Origin: Engelhardtia mirabilis
Lineage (GTDB): Bacteria > Planctomycetota > UBA1135 > GCA-002686595
Reading direction: 5' to 3'
NCBI RefSeq assembly: GCF_007748095.1
Contig: NZ_CP036287.1
Coordinates: 2,542,001-2,606,000, forward strand
Length of the DNA: 64,000 nucleotides
The translations under genes were made by a program, and so were the position numbers. Position 1 is the first letter of the stretch. Every line of letters starts with the position of its first letter. Under the pieces are notes generated by a model. That model saw nothing but the letters and a program-made list of their open reading frames with translations, made no database searches and had not been told where the DNA came from. Shown piece after piece: positions 42,471 through 51,459 of this stretch.

Positions 42471-44630
42471 ATGACTCCCGACAACCGAATCGACGCCGCG
42501 ACGCTCGTCCGCTCGCCTCGCACAGCCGTCGCCACAGCCCTTGCGCTCGCGGCCCTCTGGAGTGGGTCGGCGAGCGCCGTGGCCCGAGCGCTCCAGCCGC
42601 AGGTTGGCGAGACGGCCACCGCGGTGGACGACGCGCTCCTCGCCGAGCTCGCCGCCCGCTGCGGTTCGCGGGTCGACTGGGCCCCGGACTGGAGGCAGGC
42701 GGCCCTGCGCGCGCGGCGCGACGGGCGACGAATCCTGCTGGTGGCCTACCTCTACGGCAACCTTCAGCTCGGCGTGGACCTGACACGCGTGCCGATGTTC
42801 ACGACCTTCGAGGACGACGAGGTCGTCGCCCTGGTCAACGAGCGCTTCGTGCCCCTGTGGTACCGCAGCGGCGATGCCGTGCCCTTCGTCGGTGCCTATG
42901 GTGTCGGGCCCCTCGCCTTCGGGCGGGGCATCTTCGTCGTCGAGCCGGACGGGCAGGTCGTCGCCGAGCTCGAGCGGGTCGATACCCCGACGATGGTCGA
43001 CGCCTTCCTGCGCGAGCAGCTCGCGCCCGCGACTCCGCCCGGGCCCGAGGCCGTGGAGCGGGCCGATCCCCCGGAGCGCTACGCGCGCGCGGTCGAACTC
43101 GAGCGTGGGGGCGACCTCGACGCCGCCCTCGCTTGGCTGGCCGGCGTCGACAGCTTCGACGCTCTGACCCTGTCGGGCGACATCCACGCGCGACGCTTCG
43201 AGGCCGAGCCCGCCTTGACCGCCTGGCGTGCCGCGCGGCCCCTCGATCCCTCGCGCCTGGCGCAGCTGCAGGTGCGCGAGGCCGCCGTGAGGATCGGCCT
43301 GGGGGAGCTCGACGAGGCGGCCACGCTCTTGGCCGCGTGCCTGGCCAGCGACGACGGGGAGGTGCTGGCGAATGCGCTCACCCTGCGCGCGACCCTGGAC
43401 CTGGCGGCCGGTGAGCCGGCCGAGGCCGACGCCGCGCTGCGGCGGCTGGTGAGCGAGTTGCCCGACCAACCACGTGCCCGGGCGGCGGCCGGGGTGATCG
43501 TCAGCGGACTGCTGGAGCTGGTGGAGCAGTCCGATCCCCGCTGGCCGAGTCCGACGCGCTTCGACGCGGCGGTCAGGCCATCGGCGCCCGCGACCCTGCC
43601 GGTGCGTCAGACCTCCGAAGCCATGCGAGCAGCCGTCGAGTGGCTGATCCGCGCGCAGCGCGCGGACGGTTCCTGGGCCGCCGGACACGAGCTGCGCGAC
43701 GAGCCCGCGTCGGTGGCCCACGCCTTCACGGAGTCGGCCACCGCGGTGGCCGCCCGCGCCCTGCTGCGCGCTCCGGGAGATCGCGCGCGCGCCGCAGCGA
43801 CGCGGGCGGTCGCCTACGTGGTGGGGCGCGCCCGATCGCGCGCGACAGCTCGTCCGCAGCCCGCGGGCATGGACTACACGCCCTGGGCCGACGCGATGCT
43901 GCTCGATGCCCTGTCCGCGGCGCGGGCTGCCGAGTTGCTCGATCCCGAGACCTTCGCCGAGGCCGTGGACGCCGTGGTGGGGGACCTGGCCAGTCGCGTG
44001 CAGCGCGACGGCGGATGGGGCTACTACGCCCCGGCCACGGACGATCCGGCGGGCTCGCCGTCGATCTCCATGAGCTTCACCACGGCCGCGGTGCTACAGG
44101 GCCTGGCCCGCGCGCGCGAGCAGGGTGCCGCAGTCGACGCCGCCGTGATCGAGGGCGCGATCGGCGCCCTGGAGGGCATGCGGTCCGCCGACGACTGGTA
44201 CGGCTACCTGGCCGTCGAAGGCGTGCGCCAACCCGGCGATGCGGAGCAGCGAGGGGCGACGGGGCGCGGGCCCGTCTGCGCCATGGCCCTGTGGCGGGTG
44301 GGTGAGGTCCGGGGCCCGGACCTGGCGCTCGCCCTCGAGCGCTTCTTCGACGGCCTGCCCCTCCTGGCCCGCGAGCGCGGCAAGGTCCTGATGCACTGTG
44401 GCCCCGGGGGACTGGGCTGCCACTACCTGTCCTTCGATTACCTGTCGGCGGCGGAGGCCATGGCCTGCGGTGATGTCAGCCCCCGTGACGCGCTGGTGCT
44501 GATGGAGCGCGTGCTCGAGCTGCGCCGCGCGGACGGCTCGTTCAGCAGCACGCCGATCCTCGGCGCGAGCTACGCGACCGCCGCCGCGCTGATTACCCTC
44601 GACGAACTGCGCCCGCGCTCGGCGCGTTGA
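42471..44630 (+). CDS. exported thioredoxin-like / terpene-cyclase-like repeat fusion
   Basis: A 719-residue exported protein (signal about 18-40, ending ASAVARA). Residues about 60-185 are thioredoxin-like (WRQAALRARRDGRRILLVAY, then DDEVVALVNERFVPLW and FVVEPDGQVV) but lack a CxxC, so it is not a redox enzyme. Residues about 195-330 contain TPR-like helices. From about 375 the chain has squalene-cyclase/prenyltransferase-type repeats: LIRAQRADGSWAAGHELR, VQRDGGWGYYAP, and LELRRADGSFSSTPILGASY. The acidic DxDD motif of a true cyclase is absent. Function unknown; this fusion recurs in planctomycetes. It converges with the HEAT-repeat gene. Confidence 0.78.
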   Translation: MTPDNRIDAATLVRSPRTAVATALALAALWSGSASAVARALQPQVGETATAVDDALLAELAARCGSRVDWAPDWRQAALRARRDGRRILLVAYLYGNLQLGVDLTRVPMFTTFEDDEVVALVNERFVPLWYRSGDAVPFVGAYGVGPLAFGRGIFVVEPDGQVVAELERVDTPTMVDAFLREQLAPATPPGPEAVERADPPERYARAVELERGGDLDAALAWLAGVDSFDALTLSGDIHARRFEAEPALTAWRAARPLDPSRLAQLQVREAAVRIGLGELDEAATLLAACLASDDGEVLANALTLRATLDLAAGEPAEADAALRRLVSELPDQPRARAAAGVIVSGLLELVEQSDPRWPSPTRFDAAVRPSAPATLPVRQTSEAMRAAVEWLIRAQRADGSWAAGHELRDEPASVAHAFTESATAVAARALLRAPGDRARAAATRAVAYVVGRARSRATARPQPAGMDYTPWADAMLLDALSAARAAELLDPETFAEAVDAVVGDLASRVQRDGGWGYYAPATDDPAGSPSISMSFTTAAVLQGLARAREQGAAVDAAVIEGAIGALEGMRSADDWYGYLAVEGVRQPGDAEQRGATGRGPVCAMALWRVGEVRGPDLALALERFFDGLPLLARERGKVLMHCGPGGLGCHYLSFDYLSAAEAMACGDVSPRDALVLMERVLELRRADGSFSSTPILGASYATAAALITLDELRPRSAR

Positions 44631-44657
44631 GCGCGCGTCGCGGGCGACCCGCGCTCA
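44628..44657. terminator. hairpin spanning both convergent stop codons
   Basis: An imperfect stem (8 + 5 bp with one C-C mismatch, 2-base loop) runs from the TGA at 44628 to the complementary stop of the opposite gene at 44657. It may serve as a shared terminator for both genes. Confidence 0.4.
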
Positions 44658-46820
44658 GATCGACACCTGCCACAGCTCCCGCATCCAGTCCGGCTGCACG
44701 TCGGGGTTGCTGCCGCGCACGATCTCGCCCAGGGCCAGGCCGTCGCGGCCGTCGACCAGGATCCCGGCCGCACCCAAGAGGGCTGCGCGCGTGCCGGCCG
44801 CCACGTCGTCGCGCCCGAGCAGGCCTACGGCCTCGCCCAGGGCCTCGACCGAATCGTGCAGGGCCAGGGCCACCGTGAACTGTTGGCGCAGCTCCGGCGC
44901 GGCCGAGGTCTCGATCGCCCGCGCGAGCAGCCCCGCGTCGGGGGCGTCGCCGATCATGCCCAGGCCCAGGGCGATGCCCGCGCGGGGCAGGTCGGAGTCT
45001 TCGCTCGTGAAGGCCTCGCGCAGCACGCCCCCCGTCACCGGCTTGCAGATCAGGCCCAGGGACAGGGCCGCGTGGTAGCGGTCGATGTTCCCCTGTGCGT
45101 CCTGCAGGCGATGTCCCGAGGCCTGCAATGCCAGCTCGTCGCGGGCGATTCCGCTGGCGACCACGAGGGCGCCTTCGGTGACCGAGGACTGGCGCTGCGA
45201 GAGGGCGGCGCGCAGGGTCGCGCGGTCGCCCGGGTCGTTGAAGCGCCGCGCGTGGATGCCGAGTGCGAGGGCCGCGTAGGGCCGCAGGTTGCTCGAGCCC
45301 TTCAGCAACTGGCGCTCGATGAACTCGCTGTGCTCCTCGCGCCCGCAGCCGCCCAGGGCGAGCAGCGCGTAGCCGCGGGTGGTGAGCTCGGCCTCGAGCT
45401 CGAAGGCCGTGGCGATCGCATCGGCGGCGAGCGGGTTCTGGGCCGACCCAAGCGCCAGTAGGGCCGAGCGTCGCAGTTCGATGGGGCCCTTGGAGGCCGC
45501 ATCGAGCAGCTCGGCGATGATCCCCGCGTCGTTCGCCCTGTCCAGGGCCTCGGCCGCCTGGCAGCGCAGCAGTAGACCGGCGTTCTCGTCGTTCAGGACG
45601 GCTCGGGTGAAGGGCACGAGCTGCGGTGAGTCGGTCAGCCGCTGGTAGGCGAGCACGCCCAGGGTCTGCGGGTCGTGACCGCGCCCGCCTTCCACGCCCC
45701 GCGCGGCGTGGGCGACGATCGTGTCGAGCACCTCCGCCGGCATGTGTTCGCGAGCGAGACCCAGGGCGATCCCGGCGTAGTACGCGCCGTAGGGCGAGAC
45801 CTCGGCCACGCGACCGCGTTCGTCGCGGCCGACCAGCAGCGCGCGCAGGTAGGGCACGTGCTCGGAGCGCCCGCTGAGGCCTAACCCGAGCACCGCGCAG
45901 TGGCGGACCTGGCTGTTCGAGTCGTGCAGCAGGGGCTCGAGCAGCTCACCCGCGCGCTCGGGCTCGACACGTCCGACGACCAGCGCCGCCGCCGCGCGCA
46001 CCTCGGAGCGAGCGTGCTTCAGATCGTCGGCCGCGAGGACGGTCAGGGCTTTGGTGAGCGTCGCGCGCTCCGCCTCACCGGGACGGCCGTAGCGCTCGAG
46101 GTCGACCGCGCTGATGGTCCGCTCGACACGATCGGGCCGCAGGTAGTCGAGCTTGTTCATCTCCCACCACATCCACCAGTCGCCCACGTCGGCGCCGCTG
46201 GTCGTACCGGTGGTGGCCCCCGAGGGGTTGTTGCCCCCCGTGGACGGACCGGAGACCGATCCTCCGGTCACGACCCCTGGGGCGACGCCGATCCCCGGCC
46301 GCGGCACGGTCACCGGGCCCTGGATGCGCGCGGCTTCGCTGGCCGTGAGTCCGTTGTGCTCGAGCCACACTTGCAGCCGCGGGTCGTCCGCCAGCTCCAC
46401 CAGCCAGGCGTGGTTGTGCTCCGCGGCGATCGAGTCCACGAGCGCGTCCTCGCCGCTGCGGTGCAGCAGCCAGGCCACCGCGCAGCGCCGCCCCTGCGGA
46501 TCCACGAAATAGGGCGGACGCCCCCCGAGCTCGAGCAGGTCCTGACCCAGGTCGGCCCGCTCGCGATACTCGCGCAGGTAGCCGATCAGGGCGGCACGAC
46601 GGGCAGCCGCCGCGGGGTCCAGACCGGCGGTCGGCGCCGCCAGCAACTCGGCCTCCACGGCCGCGTAGTGCGCGACCAGGGCCGCGGTGTCCGTGGCCCC
46701 CTCGGCCTGAAAGGGGTCCGTGGGGGCTCCAGCCTGGTCCTGAAGCGGCCCCAGGGGCTCCGTGCGGGCCGGAAGCGACAGGGCGAGCGCGGCGGGAAGG
46801 CAAAGGATGAGGCGCTTCAT
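44655..46820 (-). CDS. exported HEAT-repeat protein
   Basis: A 721-residue exported protein (signal MKRLILCLPAALALSLPA). Residues about 30-160 are a helical region with LGGRPPYFVDPQGRRCAVAW, a conserved-looking motif I cannot assign. A Gly/Thr/Ser-rich linker (about 175-205) follows. From about 235 to 715 there are many HEAT/PBS-lyase-type helical pairs (ARSEVRAAAALVVGRVEPER, NSQVRHCAVLGLGLSG, LRRSALLALGSAQNPLAADA, LPRAGIALGLGMIGDAPDAG). It is a scaffold with no catalytic motif. It lies 110 bp downstream of the second FGE-like gene on the same strand, so the two may be co-transcribed. Confidence 0.8.
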   Translation of the reverse strand: MKRLILCLPAALALSLPARTEPLGPLQDQAGAPTDPFQAEGATDTAALVAHYAAVEAELLAAPTAGLDPAAAARRAALIGYLREYRERADLGQDLLELGGRPPYFVDPQGRRCAVAWLLHRSGEDALVDSIAAEHNHAWLVELADDPRLQVWLEHNGLTASEAARIQGPVTVPRPGIGVAPGVVTGGSVSGPSTGGNNPSGATTGTTSGADVGDWWMWWEMNKLDYLRPDRVERTISAVDLERYGRPGEAERATLTKALTVLAADDLKHARSEVRAAAALVVGRVEPERAGELLEPLLHDSNSQVRHCAVLGLGLSGRSEHVPYLRALLVGRDERGRVAEVSPYGAYYAGIALGLAREHMPAEVLDTIVAHAARGVEGGRGHDPQTLGVLAYQRLTDSPQLVPFTRAVLNDENAGLLLRCQAAEALDRANDAGIIAELLDAASKGPIELRRSALLALGSAQNPLAADAIATAFELEAELTTRGYALLALGGCGREEHSEFIERQLLKGSSNLRPYAALALGIHARRFNDPGDRATLRAALSQRQSSVTEGALVVASGIARDELALQASGHRLQDAQGNIDRYHAALSLGLICKPVTGGVLREAFTSEDSDLPRAGIALGLGMIGDAPDAGLLARAIETSAAPELRQQFTVALALHDSVEALGEAVGLLGRDDVAAGTRAALLGAAGILVDGRDGLALGEIVRGSNPDVQPDWMRELWQVSI

Positions 46821-46930
46821 GTCCCCCCTAGCCCGCCACGGACCCGCAGTCTCAGCAGCCCCTGGTTGAAGTTTCTCGGCGCGGTCCGGCGTCCTGGTCC
46901 CACCCGGCGCCGGAACCAGCGCCGCGGGGT

Positions 46931-48928
46931 TCAGTCGACGACCTGCTGCAGATCCCGAGCGATCCGCAGGCCCAGGGCGGCGCCCTCGGCGTCGGGCGTC
47001 GCGCTGGAGCGTTGGACCAGGCGCGCGTCGAGGGCGCTCGAGTTGTAGGCCCCGCCTCGGTAGGTGCGTCGGGTCGAACTCTGCGGGTCGACCAGCGGAT
47101 CCTCGACCAGGGCCGTCGAAGCCGGCAGCCGATCCTGATAGCCGTCGGCGCACCACTCCCACACGTTGCCGTGCACGTGGTGCAGGCCGAAGGCGTTGGC
47201 GCGGAAGTCGTCCACCCGCGCCATCACCGTGTGCCCGTCGTCGAGCCACTCCAGGCGCCCGGCCCAGTTGGCGCCGCCATTGGCGCCGGCGTAGCGGTCG
47301 GCGAGGTTCACCGAGCCGGAGAGTGAACGGGGATCGCCACCGGTCGACCAGGCGGTGCTCGCTCCGGCGCGCGCGTCGCACTCCCATTCGGCCTCCGTGG
47401 GCAGGCGCAGGCCATGCCGAGCCAGGGCCGTCGTGGCCTCGTCCCAACTCACATTGGTGACCGGGTGGGCCAGGTCCACCTCGCGTCCGCCCCAGGTTCC
47501 GGGGCCGTAGCGGCTGGGGTTCTCGCCCACCAGGCGCAGCCACTGACCCTGGGTCAGCTCGTGCTTGCCGATGAAGTGCGGCGAGAGCTCGACCTGCCGC
47601 GGGGGGCCCTCGGCGTCGGTGGCCAGGGGGTCGAAGTTGGGGCCGCCGCGATCGCGGGACTGGGCGCCGATCCAACAGCGACCGCCGGGCACCAGCACGA
47701 GCACAGCGGCGCTGTCGCCGCCGAGCTCCAGCCGCCCGTCGGGTCCACGCGGGGTCGCCCTGCCGCTCGCCAGCCAGGCGAACTCGAGCAGGCCGCTGTC
47801 GGGGTCGGGACCCAGGGGCAGCAACCCGAGCTGCGGCTCGAGCTCCAGTCCGCGGTAGTCGTCGGACGTCCGCGCGAAGCGGATCGACTCCGCCCACGCC
47901 TCCCGCGCGTCGCGGTCCTCCAGGGACCGGTCGACCACCGTCTCGGCGAAGGCGATGCGGCGCGCGACGCCCCAACCGAAGCTCGGCGACAGGCCGCCCA
48001 GGGCCCCGTGTTCGGGGTCGAGCAGCGCTTCGAGCTGGTCGACCAGACGGCCCAGTCGCTGGGCCCACCAGAGCTCGTCGGCGCTCGCTTCACCGGCGGC
48101 GATGCGCTGCTCCAGTCGCGCCAGGGCCGAGCGGTCGTGGTCGAGCCCGGCCAACTCGGCTTGTGCCGCGCGGATCCACGCCTCCATGGCCGGCACCTTC
48201 TCGGGCGTCGCCGGCCACAGCTCGTCGAGTTCGGCGACGAGCTCGTCGAGGCGCGCCGCGGAGGCCAGGCGCAGGAGGTCGTCGCGCTCGGTGCGGGCCT
48301 CGGCCAGCCGCTCTTGCACCACGGCCTGCTCGTCCTCGAGCGCCTGCCTGCGCGCGAGCGCGGCTTCCACCTTGGCCCGCGCGGCCTCGACCTCGAGCTG
48401 CCGTGCGGCGGCCAGGTCGGCGAGGCGCTCGTTCTCGGCCAGGGCCGCGTCGCGCTCGCGTTCCAACTCGGCTCGACGCTCGGCCGAGAGGACGAGTTCG
48501 GCATTGGCGCTCTCCAGGGCCGAGATCGCTTCCTCGAGTCGGAGGCTCGACGCCTCGGCTTCGGACCGGGTCGCGGCCAGCGTCGCCCGGGCCGCGCTCA
48601 GGTCCGAGCGGGTCACCTCGAGCGCCGCGGCCTGCTCCTCGAGCTCCGAGCCGGCGCGGGCCGAGGCCAGTTGATCGCTGACGTCCCGCAACCGCGCGGC
48701 CACCGCGGCTGCCTGCTCCTGGGCGGCGGTGGCGCGACGCTCGGCGTCCTCGCGCGCGCTGATCTCGGCCGCGAGGCGCGAAGCGGGGCTCGCCGCGCCC
48801 ATCGCGTCCATGCCCGCCGCGCCGAGCGCTGGCGACGGAGCGTCCCCGGAGGACGCCCAGTATCCACCGCCCAGGCCCGCGCCGAGTCCGAGTAAGCCGA
48901 CGACCAAGGTGCGTGCGACGACGCTCAT
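46931..48928 (-). CDS. membrane-anchored coiled-coil protein with FGE-like domain
   Basis: A 665-residue protein. One N-terminal membrane helix (VVGLLGLGAGLGGGYWA) is followed by a coiled coil of about 200 residues (heptads such as LRLEEAISALESANAELV). A middle region with LGLLPLGPDPDSGLLEFAW is shared with the kinase at 6527. The C-terminal FGE/DUF323 domain (about 405-660) has LVPGGRCWIGAQSRD, HELTQGQWLRL, VTNVSWDEA, LPTEAEWECDARAG, HGNVWEWCADGY and YRGGAYNS. The catalytic Cys pair of true FGE is absent (LVQRSSATPDAEG). It appears to be the kinase's extracellular part with the kinase replaced by a coiled coil. Divergent from the DUF6624 gene, with 23 bp between starts. Confidence 0.85.
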   Translation of the reverse strand: MSVVARTLVVGLLGLGAGLGGGYWASSGDAPSPALGAAGMDAMGAASPASRLAAEISAREDAERRATAAQEQAAAVAARLRDVSDQLASARAGSELEEQAAALEVTRSDLSAARATLAATRSEAEASSLRLEEAISALESANAELVLSAERRAELERERDAALAENERLADLAAARQLEVEAARAKVEAALARRQALEDEQAVVQERLAEARTERDDLLRLASAARLDELVAELDELWPATPEKVPAMEAWIRAAQAELAGLDHDRSALARLEQRIAAGEASADELWWAQRLGRLVDQLEALLDPEHGALGGLSPSFGWGVARRIAFAETVVDRSLEDRDAREAWAESIRFARTSDDYRGLELEPQLGLLPLGPDPDSGLLEFAWLASGRATPRGPDGRLELGGDSAAVLVLVPGGRCWIGAQSRDRGGPNFDPLATDAEGPPRQVELSPHFIGKHELTQGQWLRLVGENPSRYGPGTWGGREVDLAHPVTNVSWDEATTALARHGLRLPTEAEWECDARAGASTAWSTGGDPRSLSGSVNLADRYAGANGGANWAGRLEWLDDGHTVMARVDDFRANAFGLHHVHGNVWEWCADGYQDRLPASTALVEDPLVDPQSSTRRTYRGGAYNSSALDARLVQRSSATPDAEGAALGLRIARDLQQVVD

Positions 48929-48951
48929 GGCGCGATAGTACGATCCGAGCG

Positions 48952-49680
48952 ATGTCGAATCGCGCCCGTGAGTTGCTCCTCTGCGTCGGAGTCGTCGTAG
49001 GCCTCGTCGGTTGCGCCGTCGATCGCGAGACCTCGCCCGCGCTGACCTGGCGCCCCGGCTTCGAGCAGCGCCTGGCGCAGCTCGACGCGGCCCTGGAGGC
49101 CTCCGACCGCGAGCTGGAAGCCCGCGAGCCGCGCATCGACGACGTGGACTGGGTGGTGGAGCAGTTGGCCCTGCTCGGCGCTCGAGACCGGCTGGTCCAA
49201 GAGTCGTGGACCTCGATGTTGGGCGACGTCCCGCCCCTGCAGCGCAGCTTCGTCCGCCAGCGCCTCGCGCGCCGGGTCCACGAGACGCAGCTGCGCAACG
49301 CCGCCCTGATCGAACCCCTGCTCGATCGCCACGGTTGGTTCACGATCAGCGACTTCGGCCCCCAGGCCGACCGCGACGCCTGGCGGGTGATCCAGCACGC
49401 CGACGGGCGGCCCGAGCTCCAGGAGCGCGTCCTCCTGGTCCTGGACGGGCTGGTCGAGGTGGGGGAGTGCGACCCGGCCCACTACGCCTACCTGGCCGAT
49501 CGGGTGGCCATCGGCCGCGGCGAGCCCCAGACCTTCGGCACCCAGGGCGAGTGCGTGGGCACCGGAGTCTGGCGGCCCTTCGCGATCATCGAGCCCGAGA
49601 ACGTCGACGCGCGCCGGGCCCAACTGCGCCTGGCGCCCCTGGCCGAGTACGTGGCCCTGGCGGGGGAGATCTGTCCCTGA
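48952..49680 (+). CDS. DUF6624-like lipoprotein
   Basis: A 242-residue predicted lipoprotein (LLLCVGVVVGLVGC, Cys about 24). The mature part fits DUF6624, with HGWFTISDFGPQADRDAW, IQHADGRPELQERVL, a YAYLADRVAIGRGEPQTFGT end motif and the late IIEPENVDARRAQLRL. The family is widespread but uncharacterised. The start at 48952 was chosen because it begins the lipoprotein signal; an ATG at 48913 would run into the divergent gene. A GATAGTACGATC stretch just before may hold promoter elements. It converges with the low-GC membrane protein, 44 bp apart. Confidence 0.75.
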   Translation: MSNRARELLLCVGVVVGLVGCAVDRETSPALTWRPGFEQRLAQLDAALEASDRELEAREPRIDDVDWVVEQLALLGARDRLVQESWTSMLGDVPPLQRSFVRQRLARRVHETQLRNAALIEPLLDRHGWFTISDFGPQADRDAWRVIQHADGRPELQERVLLVLDGLVEVGECDPAHYAYLADRVAIGRGEPQTFGTQGECVGTGVWRPFAIIEPENVDARRAQLRLAPLAEYVALAGEICP

Positions 49681-49724
49681 TCCCGACGGAACGCCCTGAG
49701 CAGGCGTGGACGCGACTGAAGCTC

Positions 49725-51287
49725 CTACTCCTGACCCCAGGACTCGGCCAGTGCTTCGAAGCCGCCCTGCTGCAGGAGTCTGAACGAGTCGCCAATCTGA
49801 GCGCCACCAGTCGCGTTCCAATCGGGCGCCGACATCACGTCCGTCAACCCCTGGTCCTGGATTGCACCGAGCACGGGCGGGGAGAGGAGTTGGTCGAGCA
49901 GGTCGGCGTTGGCGCGGACGACTCGTCGAGCACGGATCGCAATCATCTCGGTCCTTGGAGTTCCACCCGTCGTGACCCAGAACTTGGAGTCGGTGTAGAT
50001 CACGAGTTGGATGACGAGCAGCGCCTGGAACTCGGGAAGCTCCTTGGATGCTCCCGACAAGAAGGCGCGCGTAGCGTCGTTCCGCGCGCTCGCGTTCGGG
50101 TCTCGCAATGCGAGTGCGATCAATCGGATCGCGTCGAGGGTTGCGCGGGCAAGGATGCTCTGGTCCGAGGCCTGATTCGCGTAACGCGCGAATCGATCTT
50201 CCATCTCGACCGACCAAGTCGACGGGTCGCCCAAGCTCCCGATCATCACCTGGCCGAAATGGGTAGCCAGGGTGCCGCTCGAAAGCGTGCTAGAGAGGAT
50301 CATTTCCGGAACGAGCTCGTCGAGCTCTGCGAGCGTGTCGACCTGGTCCGCCGCAGCGAACGATGAGACGACCTTCTCCAGCGCCAGCGAGAAGCCTGCC
50401 GAGGCACGCACGGACTGGCTCGCGGCGACGACGCGAATCGCGCTCATCACTCGCTCTCGCTCCTCGATCGAGAAGGATTTGACGGCATCGAGCCTCGCGG
50501 CCATGTCCTTGAGGTCCAGTAGTCCATCGCGCGCCGTGAGCTCTCGCTGCAGCCCGCCGATATTGGAGTCCACTGCGGCATGCACCTGCTCGTTCAAGAT
50601 CGTCTGCATGGCCTCGGCCTGGCGGAGGCTCTCGGTCTTGTAGTTACTGAGGTCGCGCGCGACCTTGTCGCTCGCGTCCTGAGCTCCTGCGGCCAAGGAC
50701 TCGGCGCGATCCGCGGTCGCGGTGACCGGACCGACCACAGTCGTCTTGAGTTCCTCGCGCAACGTGCCGGCGATCGGTGTCGTGACCAGTGCTGCGACTG
50801 CGGAGAATCCGACAAAGCCGAAGAAGACAGTCAGGATCCCATAGAACCGTTGGGCTCGCTGTTGGGCGGCATGCAGTCGGCCGTAGACTCGTTCGGTCGT
50901 TTGGCTCGCGATGTAGTTGACCACGTGGTCCCGACTGACTATGAGGTCGTCGGACAGACCCGATCGCTCCTCAACCCCGCGGACTTGCACGCCCAAGACC
51001 GCCCCGGAGTCGACCGCCCCGGAGTCGACCGCCCCGGAGTCGACCGCCCCGGAGTCGACCGCGTGCGGCACGGTCGGTGTCGTCCCATCGGTCTGGAACG
51101 GTGTCGTTCCGTCGGTCTGGAGTACGGCCGTGGGTACGGCCGGGGGTACGGCCGGGGGTACGGCCGGGGGTACGGTCGAGGCTGCTGTCTGACATGAGGC
51201 TCCGGCGGCCTTGGAAGCGGCTCCGTCGGGGTCAGGAACAGCAGCGCCACGCGGCGCTTGGGGACGCAATTCGTCGTTCGACGACAT
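49725..51287 (-). CDS. single-pass membrane protein with repetitive N-terminus, unknown function
   Basis: A 520-residue protein with a clear ribosome site (CAGGAG, 6 bp before the ATG), rare in this window. Residues 1-135 are Pro/Ala/Val-rich and contain two coding minisatellites: four PPAV-like units (about 36-56) and four VDSGA units (about 76-96). One transmembrane helix (about 150-172, GILTVFFGFVGFSAVAALV) follows, then a Ser/Ala/Glu-rich coiled region (about 180-260) and 260 residues of mostly helical sequence without known motif. Composition is lower in G/C than in flanking genes, suggesting acquisition. No relation recognised; a sensor or effector at the inner membrane is possible. Confidence 0.7.
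   Translation of the reverse strand: MSSNDELRPQAPRGAAVPDPDGAASKAAGASCQTAASTVPPAVPPAVPPAVPTAVLQTDGTTPFQTDGTTPTVPHAVDSGAVDSGAVDSGAVDSGAVLGVQVRGVEERSGLSDDLIVSRDHVVNYIASQTTERVYGRLHAAQQRAQRFYGILTVFFGFVGFSAVAALVTTPIAGTLREELKTTVVGPVTATADRAESLAAGAQDASDKVARDLSNYKTESLRQAEAMQTILNEQVHAAVDSNIGGLQRELTARDGLLDLKDMAARLDAVKSFSIEERERVMSAIRVVAASQSVRASAGFSLALEKVVSSFAAADQVDTLAELDELVPEMILSSTLSSGTLATHFGQVMIGSLGDPSTWSVEMEDRFARYANQASDQSILARATLDAIRLIALALRDPNASARNDATRAFLSGASKELPEFQALLVIQLVIYTDSKFWVTTGGTPRTEMIAIRARRVVRANADLLDQLLSPPVLGAIQDQGLTDVMSAPDWNATGGAQIGDSFRLLQQGGFEALAESWGQE
51001..51060 (-). repeat. four tandem 15-bp coding repeats
   Basis: Four identical 15-bp units (GCCCCGGAGTCGACC on the plus strand), in frame, encoding VDSGA units of the membrane protein. 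Perfect identity suggests recent slippage or ongoing length variation. Confidence 0.95.
51122..51181 (-). repeat. 12-bp coding repeats (about five units)
   Basis: Units of GTACGGCCGGGG on the plus strand. Three in the middle are identical; the first and last are degenerate. They encode PPAV repeats near the N-terminus of the same membrane protein. Confidence 0.9.
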
Positions 51288-51459
51288 GTCTGCTCTCCTG
51301 TTGCAGAAGGTCTGTCGATCTGAACGCAAATCTCCGCCGAGGCCGGCCAAGGAATCTCAATGCAGCCTTCGATCGCAACGATTGGTCCGGGGTCGTTGGC
51401 CGCTCTCGTGGCCAATCAACTACCCGGGCGACGAGATCCTCGGCCGGTCCCTCGTCGCC

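Noticed and set aside
51001..51181. Repeats that could suggest a CRISPR array
   Set aside because: The 15- and 12-bp units are directly tandem with no spacers and are in frame within a gene; no cas genes nearby.
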